NCBI RefSeq assembly: GCF_910592395.1
Contig: NC_088323.1
Coordinates: 16,355,501 to 16,419,500, forward strand
DNA length: 64,000 bases
Direction of reading: 5' to 3'
DNA from: Lineus longissimus
Taxonomy: Eukaryota; Nemertea; Pilidiophora; Heteronemertea; Lineidae
This document shows, piece after piece, positions 46,209-58,900 of the stretch. A model generated the notes under the pieces. That model was not told the DNA's origin. It worked only from the letters and a program-made list of their open reading frames with translations, and did not search any database. Made by a program: the position numbers and the translations under genes. The number at the start of each line of letters is the position of its first letter. Position 1 is the first letter of the stretch.

Positions 46209-46307
46209 CACTTGACTGCGGAGAGCGTCTATGTTCTGAAAGTTTGAAATGGCTTCAAAGAAACGGGTTATGAGCGTGTAGGATGTTGTGGATGAGGGGT
46301 ACAAAGG
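46209..46307 (-). CDS. Putative exon of the BTB-ended gene (33 codons)
   Basis: Open phase-0 segment between an acceptor (GTTTTAG) and a weak donor (GTG|GTTAAT). It reads a helix-like TLITRFFEAISNFQNIDALR. No family recognised. Whether it splices to 45994 is untested. Confidence 0.35.
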
Positions 46308-46542
46308 CTAAAACATGGCATACAACTGTATTTCACTAAAACATGAATATTCTAATTTTAGGGGGTTTTAGCCCAAATTAATCCCACCTGGAGGGTAATT
46401 ATAGGAAAAAGTATCCCGTGCTCAAGTGGTGAACAGGACACCTCTCTTGGAAGTAGAACAGCTTACAAAATGCCATTTCGATAGGTTCTTCTGTCTTGCT
46501 AACCAGACCATAATATGCATCATGCAAATTGGATTTCCTTAC

Positions 46543-46827
46543 CCTACTGGCCTTTAGGTGTAGATGTTGTCCTGGCGTTTAGGTGTAGATGTTGTCCTGG
46601 GGTTTAGGTGTAGATGTTGTCCTGGCCTTTAGGTGTAGATGTTGTCCTGGCCTTTAGGTGTAGATGTTGTCCTGGCGTTTAGGTGTAGATGTTGTCCTGG
46701 CGTTTAGGTGTAGATGTTGTCCTGGCGTTTAGGTGTAGATGTTGTCCTGGCGTTTAGGTGTAGATGTTGTCCTGGCGTTTAGGTGTAGATGTTGTCCTGT
46801 CAGCTTTCTCAACCTTGTCGAGATCAT
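46543..46827 (-). pseudogene. Putative exon invaded by the 25-bp array
   Basis: Acceptor TTCTTCTCCAG (exon edge 46827), a short open segment (DDLDKVEKADRTTSTPKRQ), then ten 25-bp units and a donor-like AGTAGG|GTAAGG. Because 25 is not a multiple of 3, the frame closes with TAA in the second unit, so the array would disrupt any protein. Confidence 0.35.
46556..46799 (+). repeat. 25-bp x 10 tandem array
   Basis: Unit AGGTGTAGATGTTGTCCTGG plus CGTTT, copies from 46556 to 46781. Variants GGGG and GGCC occur in early copies. Confidence 0.95.
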
Positions 46828-47109
46828 CTGGAGAAGAAAACATAACACTAAAGTCAAATATGGAGATGGTATTTATCAGGCTCAGACATCCGGTACAAGG
46901 GATCTTGATTATACATCCCATTCCAATGACGTGGCAATGGAAGCAAAGCAACTTGCTCAAGGTTGCTAAGAGGTATGGTTTTGAGTGTTGGGAATCGAAT
47001 CCAATGAAACCACGATCATTTTCAGCCAAAGAACAAATAAACACTTGGCCACAATCCTGATACTGCGCCCTCTATTTGAAAACAGAATAAAAGTTTGCAT
47101 ACTTTTTAC

Positions 47110-47178
47110 GCTGGCTAGCTCGCGATCCTTGCTCGTCAGGAAGAATATGTTACTGTTCAGCTGCTGCTTGTAGACTCT
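47110..47178 (-). CDS. Putative exon of the BTB-ended gene (23 codons)
   Basis: Acceptor TCTCAATTACAG and donor GCCAGC|GTAAAA frame an open segment (RVYKQQLNSNIFFLTSKDRE). The exon-like segment just upstream (47222-47303) reads YNRGYLVEMMEVCSKVCLDL in phase with it but has a TGA directly after its acceptor. Confidence 0.35.
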
Positions 47179-47606
47179 CTGTAATTGAGAAGACGACAGG
47201 ATTAACTCTAGAGTCGTGTACCTGCATTAGGTCAAGACACACCTTCGAGCACACTTCCATCATTTCCACAAGGTATCCTCGATTGTAACTTCCATCACAT
47301 CAGCTACAATACAAAGTTGGTCTTTTAGAAAAGATCTATAAAGTTAAAAGAAAACTTAAACAAGAGTTCCATTTTATGTCTGAAAGAGACGTTATTTAAA
47401 GAATACAGAACTCCCCTTAAGTTCGAACGATGACCACAACATAAGGATGGTTATGCAGGGAACTTTCTATTCTAGTACACCGTACAATAATGAACTGTGG
47501 ATGTACTATGAGAGGGTCTACCAGTGTTGCTCAAGCAGTAAATGGGAAGACCATCTGTTTATCTTCCCTTGGCTTTACTGCAGGGAAGGCTCCCATTCAT
47601 ACTTAC

Positions 47607-47666
47607 AGCACCAGACCTGAGTGTCTCCAGCTCACTCTTCAAGACCGTCAACTCGGTTTTATTCAT
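47607..47666 (-). CDS. Putative first coding exon of the BTB-ended gene (20 codons)
   Basis: Acceptor AAAGTTTCAG is followed at once by ATG, 20 open codons (MNKTELTVLKSELETLRSGA, coiled-coil-like) and a consensus donor GCT|GTAAGT. A possible non-coding exon ends upstream at CCTAAG|GTTAGT (about 47720). Confidence 0.4.
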
Positions 47667-47753
47667 CTGAAACTTTAAAAAATCAAAACGACTATGATTT
47701 TGAAGTTGTTGTACTAACCTTAGGCTAGCACCAGCACATCCCATGCGATCCAC

Positions 47754-47960
47754 TCGACTATACGACAGAGTTGGCCCGGAAGTGGTGAGGGTATATTATT
47801 ACGCTTTGGTGTAGACGATAGAAGACTGCTAAATTTGGAATCTGGAATGATTGCATCCTCGCTTTGCCAGTTGGTAGTTTCCTCATTTTAGCAGTCTCCC
47901 ATTGTCAATAATAAGCTTACCGTCGCCACTCCGGGCCAACTCTGTAAGTGTCGTATAGAC
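47754..47960. repeat. Imperfect 200-bp palindrome
   Basis: A 16-bp perfect core pair, ACAGAGTTGGCCCGGA at 47765-47780 and its complement at 47930-47945. It is extended outward by TATACGAC/GTCGTATA and inward by GACTGCTAAA/TTTAGCAGTC. It could be a MITE or part of a promoter for the - strand gene. Confidence 0.6.
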
Positions 47961-48523
47961 TCAGACTGCCGATTTTGCCTATGGCTCTATTATGATATCA
48001 AGTTACAATGTGAGATCGGTGATGAGAGTGGTCCGAGGGATAGGGCAGCTATATAAACTTGGGAACTGGGGTTTGTGAACGTCGATCTCGATGTACAACG
48101 ATGATGTACAGCGAATGTACACACTATCAATCATGTGGTGACTTCTTCATTCACGACCGAATTTCGAATTATTCGAACATATTTATTAATCAAAATCATC
48201 TGTCTCTCTTCTATAAGATCAACACTCTTAAACTAACTTTTTTTTCCTAGTTAGACATCAATATAATAAAAGAAAAGTTCCAGGATTTTCAATTCAATTT
48301 TTTTATAATGGTATCCGGTCGTTTCGCCTCCTGACCGTTTCGCCCCCAGTCGTTTCGCTCCAAATCGAAGTTCTCGAAGAGAAAATTCAGTGTTCTCCAG
48401 AAATGACTTTTGCCAATTCGATTAGGCTGGATATTTGTTAAATCTCCTCCTTGAAATGTCCTCTTTCTTTCTTTGCTCAGAATCAAGACAGATTTTTCTA
48501 TTTTCTTTCCATTTCTACACTTG

Positions 48524-48840
48524 AAGCGAACTGGAACCGCCGAGCGATTTATTCAACTTTTCGACTTTCACCGCCCGAGAAAGTCGAGTTCAGATTTGTA
48601 GCTCCGCCCCCAGTGCCCGAGCATGCGCAGTTCAATTTGTTATTATTGAGAATCACGTGAGAATCACGTGAGTCATGCGATCTTTCATTCATGAATTTTC
48701 GTAGTAAATTCCATAGTAGTGACGTCACTGAATGATTGACAGCTAGGCGCCATGTTTCATTCAAGCCTCGTTCTGATCACCCGATACGCGGGAAATGAAA
48801 ACGAGGTCATGCGAACTGGCTTGGCGGTTCCAGTTCGCTT
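48524..48840. repeat. 317-bp inverted-repeat element with promoter-like motifs
   Basis: AAGCGAACTGGAACCGCC at 48524-48541 is the exact complement of 48823-48840. Inside are two GAATCACGTGA units (E-box CACGTG, 48650-48672) and a CRE-like TGACGTCA near 48720. It is a MITE or a shared promoter element about 1.15 kb upstream of ELP2. Confidence 0.55.
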
Positions 48841-48970
48841 TAAAGCGTATTATCAAACTAATCTTGTTGCAGTTTGTTGTGCAAAGTATTACTAATCAAA
48901 GAAATGAGAAGCCAATGAACCTAGCCGGATGTCAGTAAATCAGCAAATCAGCAAATTAATCAGCAGTTTA

Positions 48971-49678
48971 AGGTCTCGTTAGGGAGTTTTTCCCAAATGT
49001 ACGCGATGATGACGTGCCCCATTAACAGGACGTAACATCTATTTTAAAATGCGTTTCCAAAGTGAATGCATGAGGACAACCCATTTGTGTCGTATATCAC
49101 TGGAAACGCCCGATGCCTATGATTCTGCAGGATGTTAAATCGGGCATTTCATTTCTTTAAATAAATCATAAACGTCGCATTTGCTCCTAGCTCTGTTCAC
49201 CATCCCAAATGGCAATATTGCCAATTTGGCCGGACAATCACGGAAAACCCCAAATATTTTACATTTCTTCCTGAATAATTCTTACAGTGACCATTCTCCC
49301 CTGAAAGACAGTTGCTAACGCTACACAAAAATAAAAAATAAATTGAGGGTCAACCATTGAACTTTTGAGATATGTTGAATTTTGCACAAATCAGCGAAAA
49401 ACGCACCAACTGGCATTGGACATGTTGGACGGTATTTCAACACGGGGCCAACGCACATTCCAAGTTCGGTGTACACATACGTCGGCAACAACAGTAAATG
49501 CGTAGTTTTTTATTAGCCGCCTATTGAGTAGCGCTCTAGGTTTCAGAAACTCCAAAAAAAACATGTCTTTGCCAAAACAATTGCTAAATCAACACTGACT
49601 TACTGTGAGGACCGAGTAATCAATGACTTTAGGAACTACGGTTGCGCATGAATACAAAAAAAGTCCCTAATGAGACCT
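48971..49678. mobile_element. 708-bp TA-flanked non-autonomous DNA element
   Basis: Terminal inverted repeats of about 21 bp: AGGTCTCGTTAGGGAGTTTT at 48971 and the complement of AGGTCTCATTAGGGACTTTT at 49659-49678. TA lies on both sides (48969-48970, 49679-49680), as expected for Tc1/mariner-like or similar families. No open frame of note inside. Confidence 0.6.
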
Positions 49679-49989
49679 TACACCTTCCCGAGTATGTCTT
49701 CGTAAGAACCCCAGATGACGCTGCCGTTTGGAAGTTGATTTAAACAAAGTTATTGTAGGAACAAGGCTCGGCAACTGAAAAAAAGGTATTTAAACGCTTA
49801 GTTCTATTATTGAGTTTGACCTGAGTTCTTTTTGTCTTCATTTGTGCTCTGTTTTAGCCAAGTTTAAACTTTCTTTACACTTTTAATGTAAACAGTGATT
49901 CAAGCAACTTGTACTAATTTGCAAACCAGAAGCACGTGTTTTGGCGACGTTCTCGTTCTCGTATCAAAATCGTAACCTCTCTATAAAAC

Positions 49990-52900
49990 ATGGTGGACGA
50001 GATGGATACATGTTATATTTCGGCGGCATGTAATCGCACCCCACACTCCACGAGTTGGGGAAAAAATGGTGTCATTGCTTTCGGATCATCGGCAGCAGTT
50101 GCACTTTATGATTGTCGGGTAAATAAACCAAAAGCTCCTGCGGTTTCGGTGTAAATTATCAGACGAGGTCTCTCAAAAAATGAAAAACAACAAAAATACA
50201 TAGGCCTACATGGTGGGGTGCGTAAGAAAGCAGGAACGGACCAAAACGAACCAAAACGGGCCGGAACGGAGTTAAAATTTGCCGAAACGGAGCATCCAGT
50301 GGTTTTAAATGGCATCTATAGGCAAGATAGGGCCCCTGAATTATAAATTATGTTCATATAATGAAGATCAGACTTCTTTTCCATCGTGATATTGATGATA
50401 TTGCCTGATTTGGTCGAGGCCGATTCCAGTAGCAGACAGCGCTTATACTGCACAAGAACTGATGCTACGAACTGATGACGTCACTTCAGCTCTGTGTGAA
50501 AGTAAATTTTGTCCTCATTAAATATTTAGGGGCTATCATGGAAAAGAAGTCTAATCTTCATTATATGAACATAATTTATAATTCAGGGGCCCTATCTTGC
50601 CTATAGATGCCATTTAAAACCACTAGAAGCTCCGTTTCGGCAAATTTTAACTCCGTTCCGGCCCGTTTTGGTTCGTTTCGGTCCGTTCCTGCTTTCTTAT
50701 GAACCGTACATGGTGTCCCAAAAAAAATCATTTCATGACAACGCCACCGAAAACCGAATTCGATATGATCATATAGTATGAAGATATACCGCAGCAAACC
50801 AACTTATCAAAAAAGTGGCCGTTTCCCGGATCTGAAATTTGGCCACTCTTCTGACAGTCTTTTTTGGGGCTTGTTCTGTTGTTGGTGTAAGGTTGGCTAG
50901 TATTATTTTCTTGCTTTCCCCAACGAAATTGTCAGATCTGTCAGCAAACGAAAGGAAACGTTTTTGGATGATAGTGGCTGTGTTTTTTGTAAGAGACGGT
51001 AAATTCTACTGAAAAAGTATCCTTCCATGCAGTGAATTCGCATTAATAATCACATTTTTGTATATAATGTAGATCCCTCTATGATTATGAAGGGTTACAG
51101 GCCTACTGCACATATACCGGTACCTTCAGATCGTAAAACTATTCTGGATTGATTTAATTTTCTTCAGGCTCAAGACAAAGTTGGCCACATTACTGAGACA
51201 TTAGTTGGTCACAAAGACAGGGTGAACTGTGTCAGGTGGATCCCCAATGAAGATGGTGAGTACGTGAATGGCATCCTTAGTCCAAATTAGGGGTTCATGT
51301 CAGGATGGGTGAGTGGAGCCCTGGTGTGCTGATTGTCAGACATTCAGTGAGCACACCTCTCCAGAGAGATGGGTGAGTGGAGCCCTGGTCTGCTGATTGT
51401 CAGACATTCAGTGAGCACACCTCTCCAGAGAGATGTCTATTGAATATGACATGGAAACTGCTGAATAGTCAGTCCACTGTATGATTTTTGCCTGCTGGGA
51501 CAGGAAAAAAATATGACTATGAGGCCAAAAAAGAATGTGCACCAATTCCACTTTTGGACTCTGACATTATCTACCCCAGCTCTTGTGATTGCAAGGGACA
51601 AAGAGATCTCTGCCCAAGGACGACCCTCAGGAACGACATCTATTCAGAAGGAACTTGCTTACAAAACCAGCTTTACGGAGACAAAAAACAGCTCCAGAGA
51701 ACTGCTGAGTTTATCATCAGATCGAAGTTGACTGTCTAGTGAACGAGAAGAAGAAGAAGAAGAGAAGACTATAAAATTGATTGCTGGAATAGAGATTTTA
51801 TGGGTGAGCTTTGAGGTGCCCTTGCCCAGCTTAGCCTTGACTTGAATTTGTTACTTTCTTTGCAGGAAACGTAACTGAACTTGTGTCGTGTTCTGTTGAC
51901 AAGACAGCTCTAGTTTGGACTGAGAAAGATGGGAAGATTTCCATCACAGCTAGACTAACAGGTCATAGCAGCAGTATCAATGTTGTGGAAGGGTTCTATG
52001 TACCACAGAGAGACCGTGGCGTTACTGGTGAGAATGCTCGCACGATCGTGGCAACGGTTTCTGTTGATAGTACAGTGAAGATCTGGCAGCGTCAAGTTGG
52101 GGGAGGTGAGTAAACCAGGGGTTCGATGCAATATTTGCCCATCAGAAGAAACAGCCAGGGCTAGTAGCTCTGCCTCTGATGTCAGCATGATGGAGAGGTT
52201 GGTGATTCTACTCACAGTCCTACATCCAGGTGTTGTAATGGACACTGGTTGGAAATACTCGGGCTGAACTGCTGATGGAGCAGCTCTCCTGAGGTCGGTG
52301 TTTTTTCCTCAAAACAATCACAATTATTCTGTTTCAGTTGACTTCAGTTGTACCCAAACTATACCATTCGGGTCTGGCTTTGCTCTCAACGTCAGCTTCA
52401 CATTGATACCTGGTACGAGTGTCCCGATGATGGCAGTAGGTGCGGATGACCAGCGAGTGCATATATTTGTGGAGCAGGATAATGAGTTTGTCCGCGTTCA
52501 TGCGTTGTTGGGTCACGAGGATTGGATCCGGGGAGTGCAGTTCGCTACTGATGGTAAATTTACCGCAACTCTTTTGCTATTTACCGCGTCCGTACACCAT
52601 GTACTATTGACCGACTTTGCTGTCCCCATGTTCTATCATTCACCACAGTTGCTAGAAGTTTTTGGTTGGTTACAACTGAAACTGAAAATAAGAGATGGCA
52701 CCACTGCACTCAATACAATAAAGACATAATCCTTAAGATTGGATAATGCTAGCTACTTAACGATGAAACTTGCTGAGCCAAGTTGGGATCCAGGCTGCCC
52801 AGTCTGTACCAGGTGTTACTGGGGAAGTGAAAAAAAATTAAAATGAACAATCTTTGATATCAAAATCTTGTTTTTGACATGATGAATGAAGCTTTTATCT

Positions 52901-55900
52901 CAGATTTCAATCCTAAATTACTATTAGTATGTATCTATTTGTAGACAGTGGCGACCTCTTGCTTGTTACTTGTGGTCAGGACTGCTTCATTCGTTTATGG
53001 CGTTTCTCGGCGCGTGACCCAGATGCAGTGACATCACAGCTGAACATCAAAGAGTTGTCAATTCATCAAGAAATCAAACTGAAAGAGAACACATTTACAT
53101 TTCAAGACGGAGGTTTGTTTCATTATCTTGGCAAGGGATTTATTGGTCACCATGGCGTTCACAATTATCACGCAAACAAGTGATTCTTATTGCTGAGACC
53201 TGGGATCGTGATTGCAAGAGACAAAGAGATGTTGTTTACTGTTGCGGCTGTAGGTACCTGTGACAAAAAGCACTGACCTGCACTCTAATCCAGCGATAAC
53301 CAGTTTTACCTACAGATTAGCAATCTTTTCATCCCTCATTGCAGCAATAAACTGTCGCAAGTCGCAGTGATGTAAATCACGGTGCATGTTATTGCAATGC
53401 TAGCTTTGGTGCCATTATCTTAGGATGTTTGTTGGAATCCAGTTTGAATTTAAAGCTGATCAAGTTTATTACAATAAAATAACTTCTGTCATTGTTCTCA
53501 TTCTAAAATGCATTACATGACTATAGTCAACCTTGAGAGTAAGTCCTATGTTTCCAAGGTAAATATAGATCACAAACTTTGAAAGTACATGTTTACAAAT
53601 AATCCTTTTTTTCTAGAAAAGAAATGTTGTTTTGCGGTTGTTCTGGAGTCAGTTCTGTCCGGCCACGAGAACTGGGTCTACAGTTGTCATTGGCAACCAA
53701 CACAAATGAAAGGTAAGGGCTGTCTGAAATAGGCTGTTCATTGATGTTAGTCCCATCCAAAACTTTGGAGTATATCTAGCCTCAAACGAATATCCTCGTC
53801 TTATTTGTTCTTCTGTGTCACTGGAAAAGTTGTTTGATTAGGATTTCTGAGTTAGCAGATCACACAAGTGATCAGTCACGGATGAATCCTCAGATCTGAA
53901 GGTCATCCTCAGATCTGAAGGTCATCCTCAGATCTGAAGGTCATCCTCAGATCTGAAGGTGGTCCTCAGATCTGAAGGTCATCCTCAGATCTGAATGTCA
54001 TCCTCAGATCTGAATGTCATCCTCAGATCTGAATGTCATCCTCAGATCTGAATGTCATCCTCAGATCTGAAGGTCATCCTCAGATCTGAATGTCATCCTC
54101 AGATCTGAATGTCATCCTCAGATCTGAAGGTCATCCTCGGATCTGATGATAAGAAACTGAAATCAGCGCCAGAGGAGATTGGCAACCCTAAACAATGACA
54201 ATCCCCGAGTAAGACACGATCTGTCACAGCCCTTGAACACTGACAAGTTTTGGAAGATCTAGTTTTAAGATGAACCCTGTGATGTCTCTTGATGATGTCA
54301 TCGCTTATCTGCTTTCAGACGGTCAGCCTCACCAGCCGATGTGTCTGCTCTCAGCTTCGATGGATAAGACGATGATCGTGTGGCAGCAGGATGAAGAGAC
54401 TGGAGTATGGCTTGATATGGTCAGTTGAATCAAACAAAAACACTTCTTTCTTGGAAGCAGCAAAGATAATTTATAAACGAAAAGAAATTCTCAAAAAATT
54501 CCAAAAATAAAATTTTTCAGAATGATTTTTTCCTGCATTTCTTGTATTTCAATTTGAGAAATGCCTTTTTAAAAAAAAGGTGTGTTTTTTAGATTTCAAC
54601 TTAAAATTTATGTTGAAGCTATGCAGCATAGAACTAATGTTAAAGTTACCCATCATAAAAATTAACGTCCCCTTAACTCAAATTTTGAAATAAAGTTTAT
54701 GTTGGTCATCCAAGGTAGAATCTTTGTGAGGCAGACTTTCTTTGTTGGGCACAATGGCCTGTGATATCCTTGTGCAGCATTCGGAGTGGTCTTCCCGAGC
54801 TTGTTAGGTGACGTACCTCTGACTCTTCCTGGTTCTCCAACACTTTCCTCGAATCCATGTGAATATAATTTCCTGTTTGTGTTCAGGTGCGTGTTGGAGA
54901 GGTTGGAGGGAACACCCTTGGTCTGTATGGATGCCAGTTCAGCCCAGAAGGCCAGAGTTTACTCGCACATGGCTATCATGGAGCCTTCCATCTCTGGCAT
55001 TATAACCAGGTAAGACAGTTTTCCTCTCTAGCCATAAACGTTGAGATGAGGGGGCACAAGGGGGGGGGGTACCATTGCAGTTCCACCTCAGAAAATTTGG
55101 CAAATCCCAATACACTTTTCAGGCTCTCCCTGATTTAAAATGGATATGATTGAAATGTATGAACCATCACCCCAAGTTGTGGGTATACACAGTAACATTC
55201 TTTCTTGGCCAACTCAGACCTTAGAGGGCCAAACCAGTGAGGACTATCCTCATGTATTGGTCACTGAAATTCAAATCCATATCCAAACTGAAACAATTGA
55301 CTTCAGTCTAATCCTCAAAACTAAAATACCAATTAATATTTGGTGAGCAAAGAATGATGTTGAACTATTAGCCTGGTGGTGTTAGATATGGGCCAGGAGT
55401 CTGAACACCTTCTTTCTACAACTCGTAAGTTCTGTCCGATCAGCTAGTCACTTGGAACTAGATACAGAAGGGCAAATTTCTTTTTTTAATAGGGAAAGGC
55501 GTGGGAATTTCCTGCATAGTGTGACCACCTGGTCTGTGATCCTGACGATACATGCACGTGGGTCAGTCACTGCCTGCACCCAACCTGCCAATTCTAACTG
55601 ATGTTTTGAAGTTTCATATTTTGTCTTATTTTCTGCAGGAGACTTGTGTCTGGAACCCTGGTGTAACAGTCGGCGGCCATTTTGATTCTGTTGAAGACAT
55701 CACTTGGGACCCGGATGACGGAGATTTCATTGTCAGCGTCAGTTTCGATCAGACTTGTCGACTTCACGCGCCCTGGGTGAGACAGCATGGAAAGGTTAGT
55801 GCTTTTCCAACTTGATGCTAATTATGGCCCACGATTCCAAGGGAGATTCATCGGGATTGGGCCTTAAACTTCTGTAAGTTCATTGCAGGGTAAGGTTAAA

Positions 55901-58900
55901 AATGAAATGTGCTCACTATTGCCTGTGAAAGTTATATGGTTGCTTAGAGTTCCGTGTCTTCGCTGACTGTGTTGAACGGAATATAGTGCATGTACTACCC
56001 AACTTAGAGATCCGTGTCTTCGCTGACTGTGTTGAACAGAATATAGTACATGTACTACCCAACTTAGAGATCCGTGTCTTCGCTGACTGTGTTGAACGGA
56101 ATATAGTACATGTACTATCCAACTTAGAGATCCGTGTCTTCGCTGACTGTGTTGAACGGAATATAGTACATGTACTACCCAACTTGCCACGTTTTGATCC
56201 TTCGAATGAACTGCCACAGCATAGTGTAAGCAGTTCCATCCTTGATTTTCCGCTACATCAGGTTTGACACCCTTTTCAATGAAACTCCGGCATACGCGAG
56301 CAGACAAGTCAGAGATGTCGACGTCTGCCTTATTTTGGATCAGTTCTCTGACTATATCAATGTCACTTCTCCATATTGCATGAATGAGTGCACTTTGACC
56401 TTCGTCATCTGTGGTATTGACGTCTGCCTCAGTTCTCTGACTATATCAATGTCACTGTGAAACTGAAGCTGATCAGGGTAAAGTGGAGAATCCCCTGGTT
56501 TAGATAGTGACTTATTCATTGAAGCTAATCAATACTGAATGATTTAATAGCTTCAAAGCTTAGTGGGGAATCCCATTAGGAATCACTTCAATATTGTCAC
56601 ACAAAAGAACCATGATGGCAGATAAGCTCTATTGAGTGATATGAATACTGACTAGCAGATGCTTTTGCCTATACCTCCATGTACATTTACACTAGGCCTT
56701 TCTGTACAAAATTGAAGTAAAAGCATTTGCTAGATTTTATTCAAATCATCAGCCATTGTCGAGGCTGGTTGGTCAAAACGACTGCGATATTTTATGGAAT
56801 TTACCCAACGAATCGCTCTTCTACATGAACACTTATTGTTGGCCTGATCACAAGGTTTTGACAATTATAAAAGAGATACTGTAAGGAGCATAATAAAATG
56901 CATCCTGGTGGAATCAAAATCATCTTAATTCATGAAAACAACAATTTTCCTCCCTTCGCCCAGTGATTGATGTATCTCGCTGCAGTGGAGTGAGGTTGCA
57001 GGGCATTATAATATCAAATGGGCTATTGGGGACGAGGTCATCTTTGAGGAATCAAGTCGAATTCGCAAGTGATAGCAGGGCTCTAACCTTGACACAGTAG
57101 ATAGACAACCCTGCTTCTTGTGTCTTTATTTTAGTCAGTGAGCGATAGCTGCCAGCATGAAGTAGCTGTTCTCACCAGGACTAGGAGGGACCGACATGGT
57201 CCATTTTCTTCATATTTTTAGGCGCTGACAAAAGTCAACATCCCCTTGGTCCAATGCGCCCCTCCCAATTCAGATGTGGATGTCTCTCAAACCCGTCAAT
57301 CTATCTGTGTCAAGATGGCGACAGCGTAGCGAGTGTCTTCAGCTGTTTTTGTGATAAAAGATACATGCTGCAAGTTTGGCTTCAACATCCGACTTTCATG
57401 ACTTCAGCTGTTTTTGTGATAAAAGATACATGCTGCAAGTTTGGCTTCAACATCCGACTTTCATGACTTCAGCTGTTTTTGTGATAAAAGATACATGCTG
57501 CAAGTTTGGCTTCAACATCCGACTTTCATGACTTCAGCTGTTTTTGTGCAATGATAAAAGATACATGCTGCAAGTTTGGCTTCAACATCCGACTTTCATG
57601 ACTTCAGCTGTTTTTGTGATAAAAGATACATGCTGCAAGTTTGGCTTCAACATCCGACTTTCATGACTTCAGCTGTTTTTGTGCAATGATAAAAGATACA
57701 TGCTGCAAGTTTGGCTTCAACATCCGACTTTCATGACTTCAGCTGTTTTTGTGCAATGATAAAAGATACATGCTGCAAGTTTGGCTTCAACATCCGACTT
57801 TCATGAAGCAGATTTTCAAAATTTTGTGCAAATCGGGCAACTTCCATGTTTCTCAATCGGATCGGATTTTATTGATTATGTGGACTGGAATTCTTACTTT
57901 TATCCACATACAATGAGGGTAAGTTACTTACTTTTATCCACATACAATGAGGGTAAGTTACAATGAGGGTAAGTTACAATGAGGGTAAGTTACAAAGATT
58001 TTAAAATGCTTACTTGCACTTGTGCACAGTCATGAAATTTGACAAATAAAATGATAAAAAAACCAAGAGACACAATATTTTTGCTAACTAACTTTCAATC
58101 AGCATGTTAAGAGCTAATTTGCACAATATTTTAATAAATTTGTTTTTGTCTAAATGATAAAAAGTGATGACTCCTACCATTTTTTGAGTATCATAGTCCT
58201 CTGTCTGATAGTTAGCCTGTCACAGCTCGTCAAACTTTGTGCATTACAATTTTAGATTACACAGTGCATAATGCTGACTACTTTGAGATATTCTGTCAAA
58301 ACTGACCTGACTACTCAAGGGTTAATTGTAATGTAAATATGGATTTATATAGCGCACGTTCCAGGGCGTAATGATCTGCTCACATGCCCTTTACATCATT
58401 GACCTATATGCCCGGGTGTGTCATGTCTTTTCCAGGTGCAATGGAGTGAGATAGCGCGACCTCAAGTCCATGGTTACGACATGCAGTGTTTGACCTTGAC
58501 CCACAAGTACCAACTCGTCTCGGCAGCAGATGAAAAGGTCATACGTGTATTCAATGCGCCGAAGAACTTCATGGAAAACTTTGGTCGAATATGTCACAAG
58601 GATGTGAAACAAGCAGTGGAAAAAGTGGTATGTTCAGAGATATTTTGTGTAATAGTCAATGTTCCTCATAATCTTTCCTTTAATCCTGCCATTGATGCAG
58701 AGTTTCATGCCGATCCACCGTCTTTGTGCGTATATCCATCCTTCACCACCGATAACTGCCCGCGATCAGCCGTCAGAAGGGCTGTTACTTTATCGATAGT
58801 CTCCCTACATTCCCTGCCTTTCCCACATGTCCTATGTCGCGACAACACTAACATTATACTCACTCGTGGTTGTCGCACGATACACGCACTGAAAGCCATC

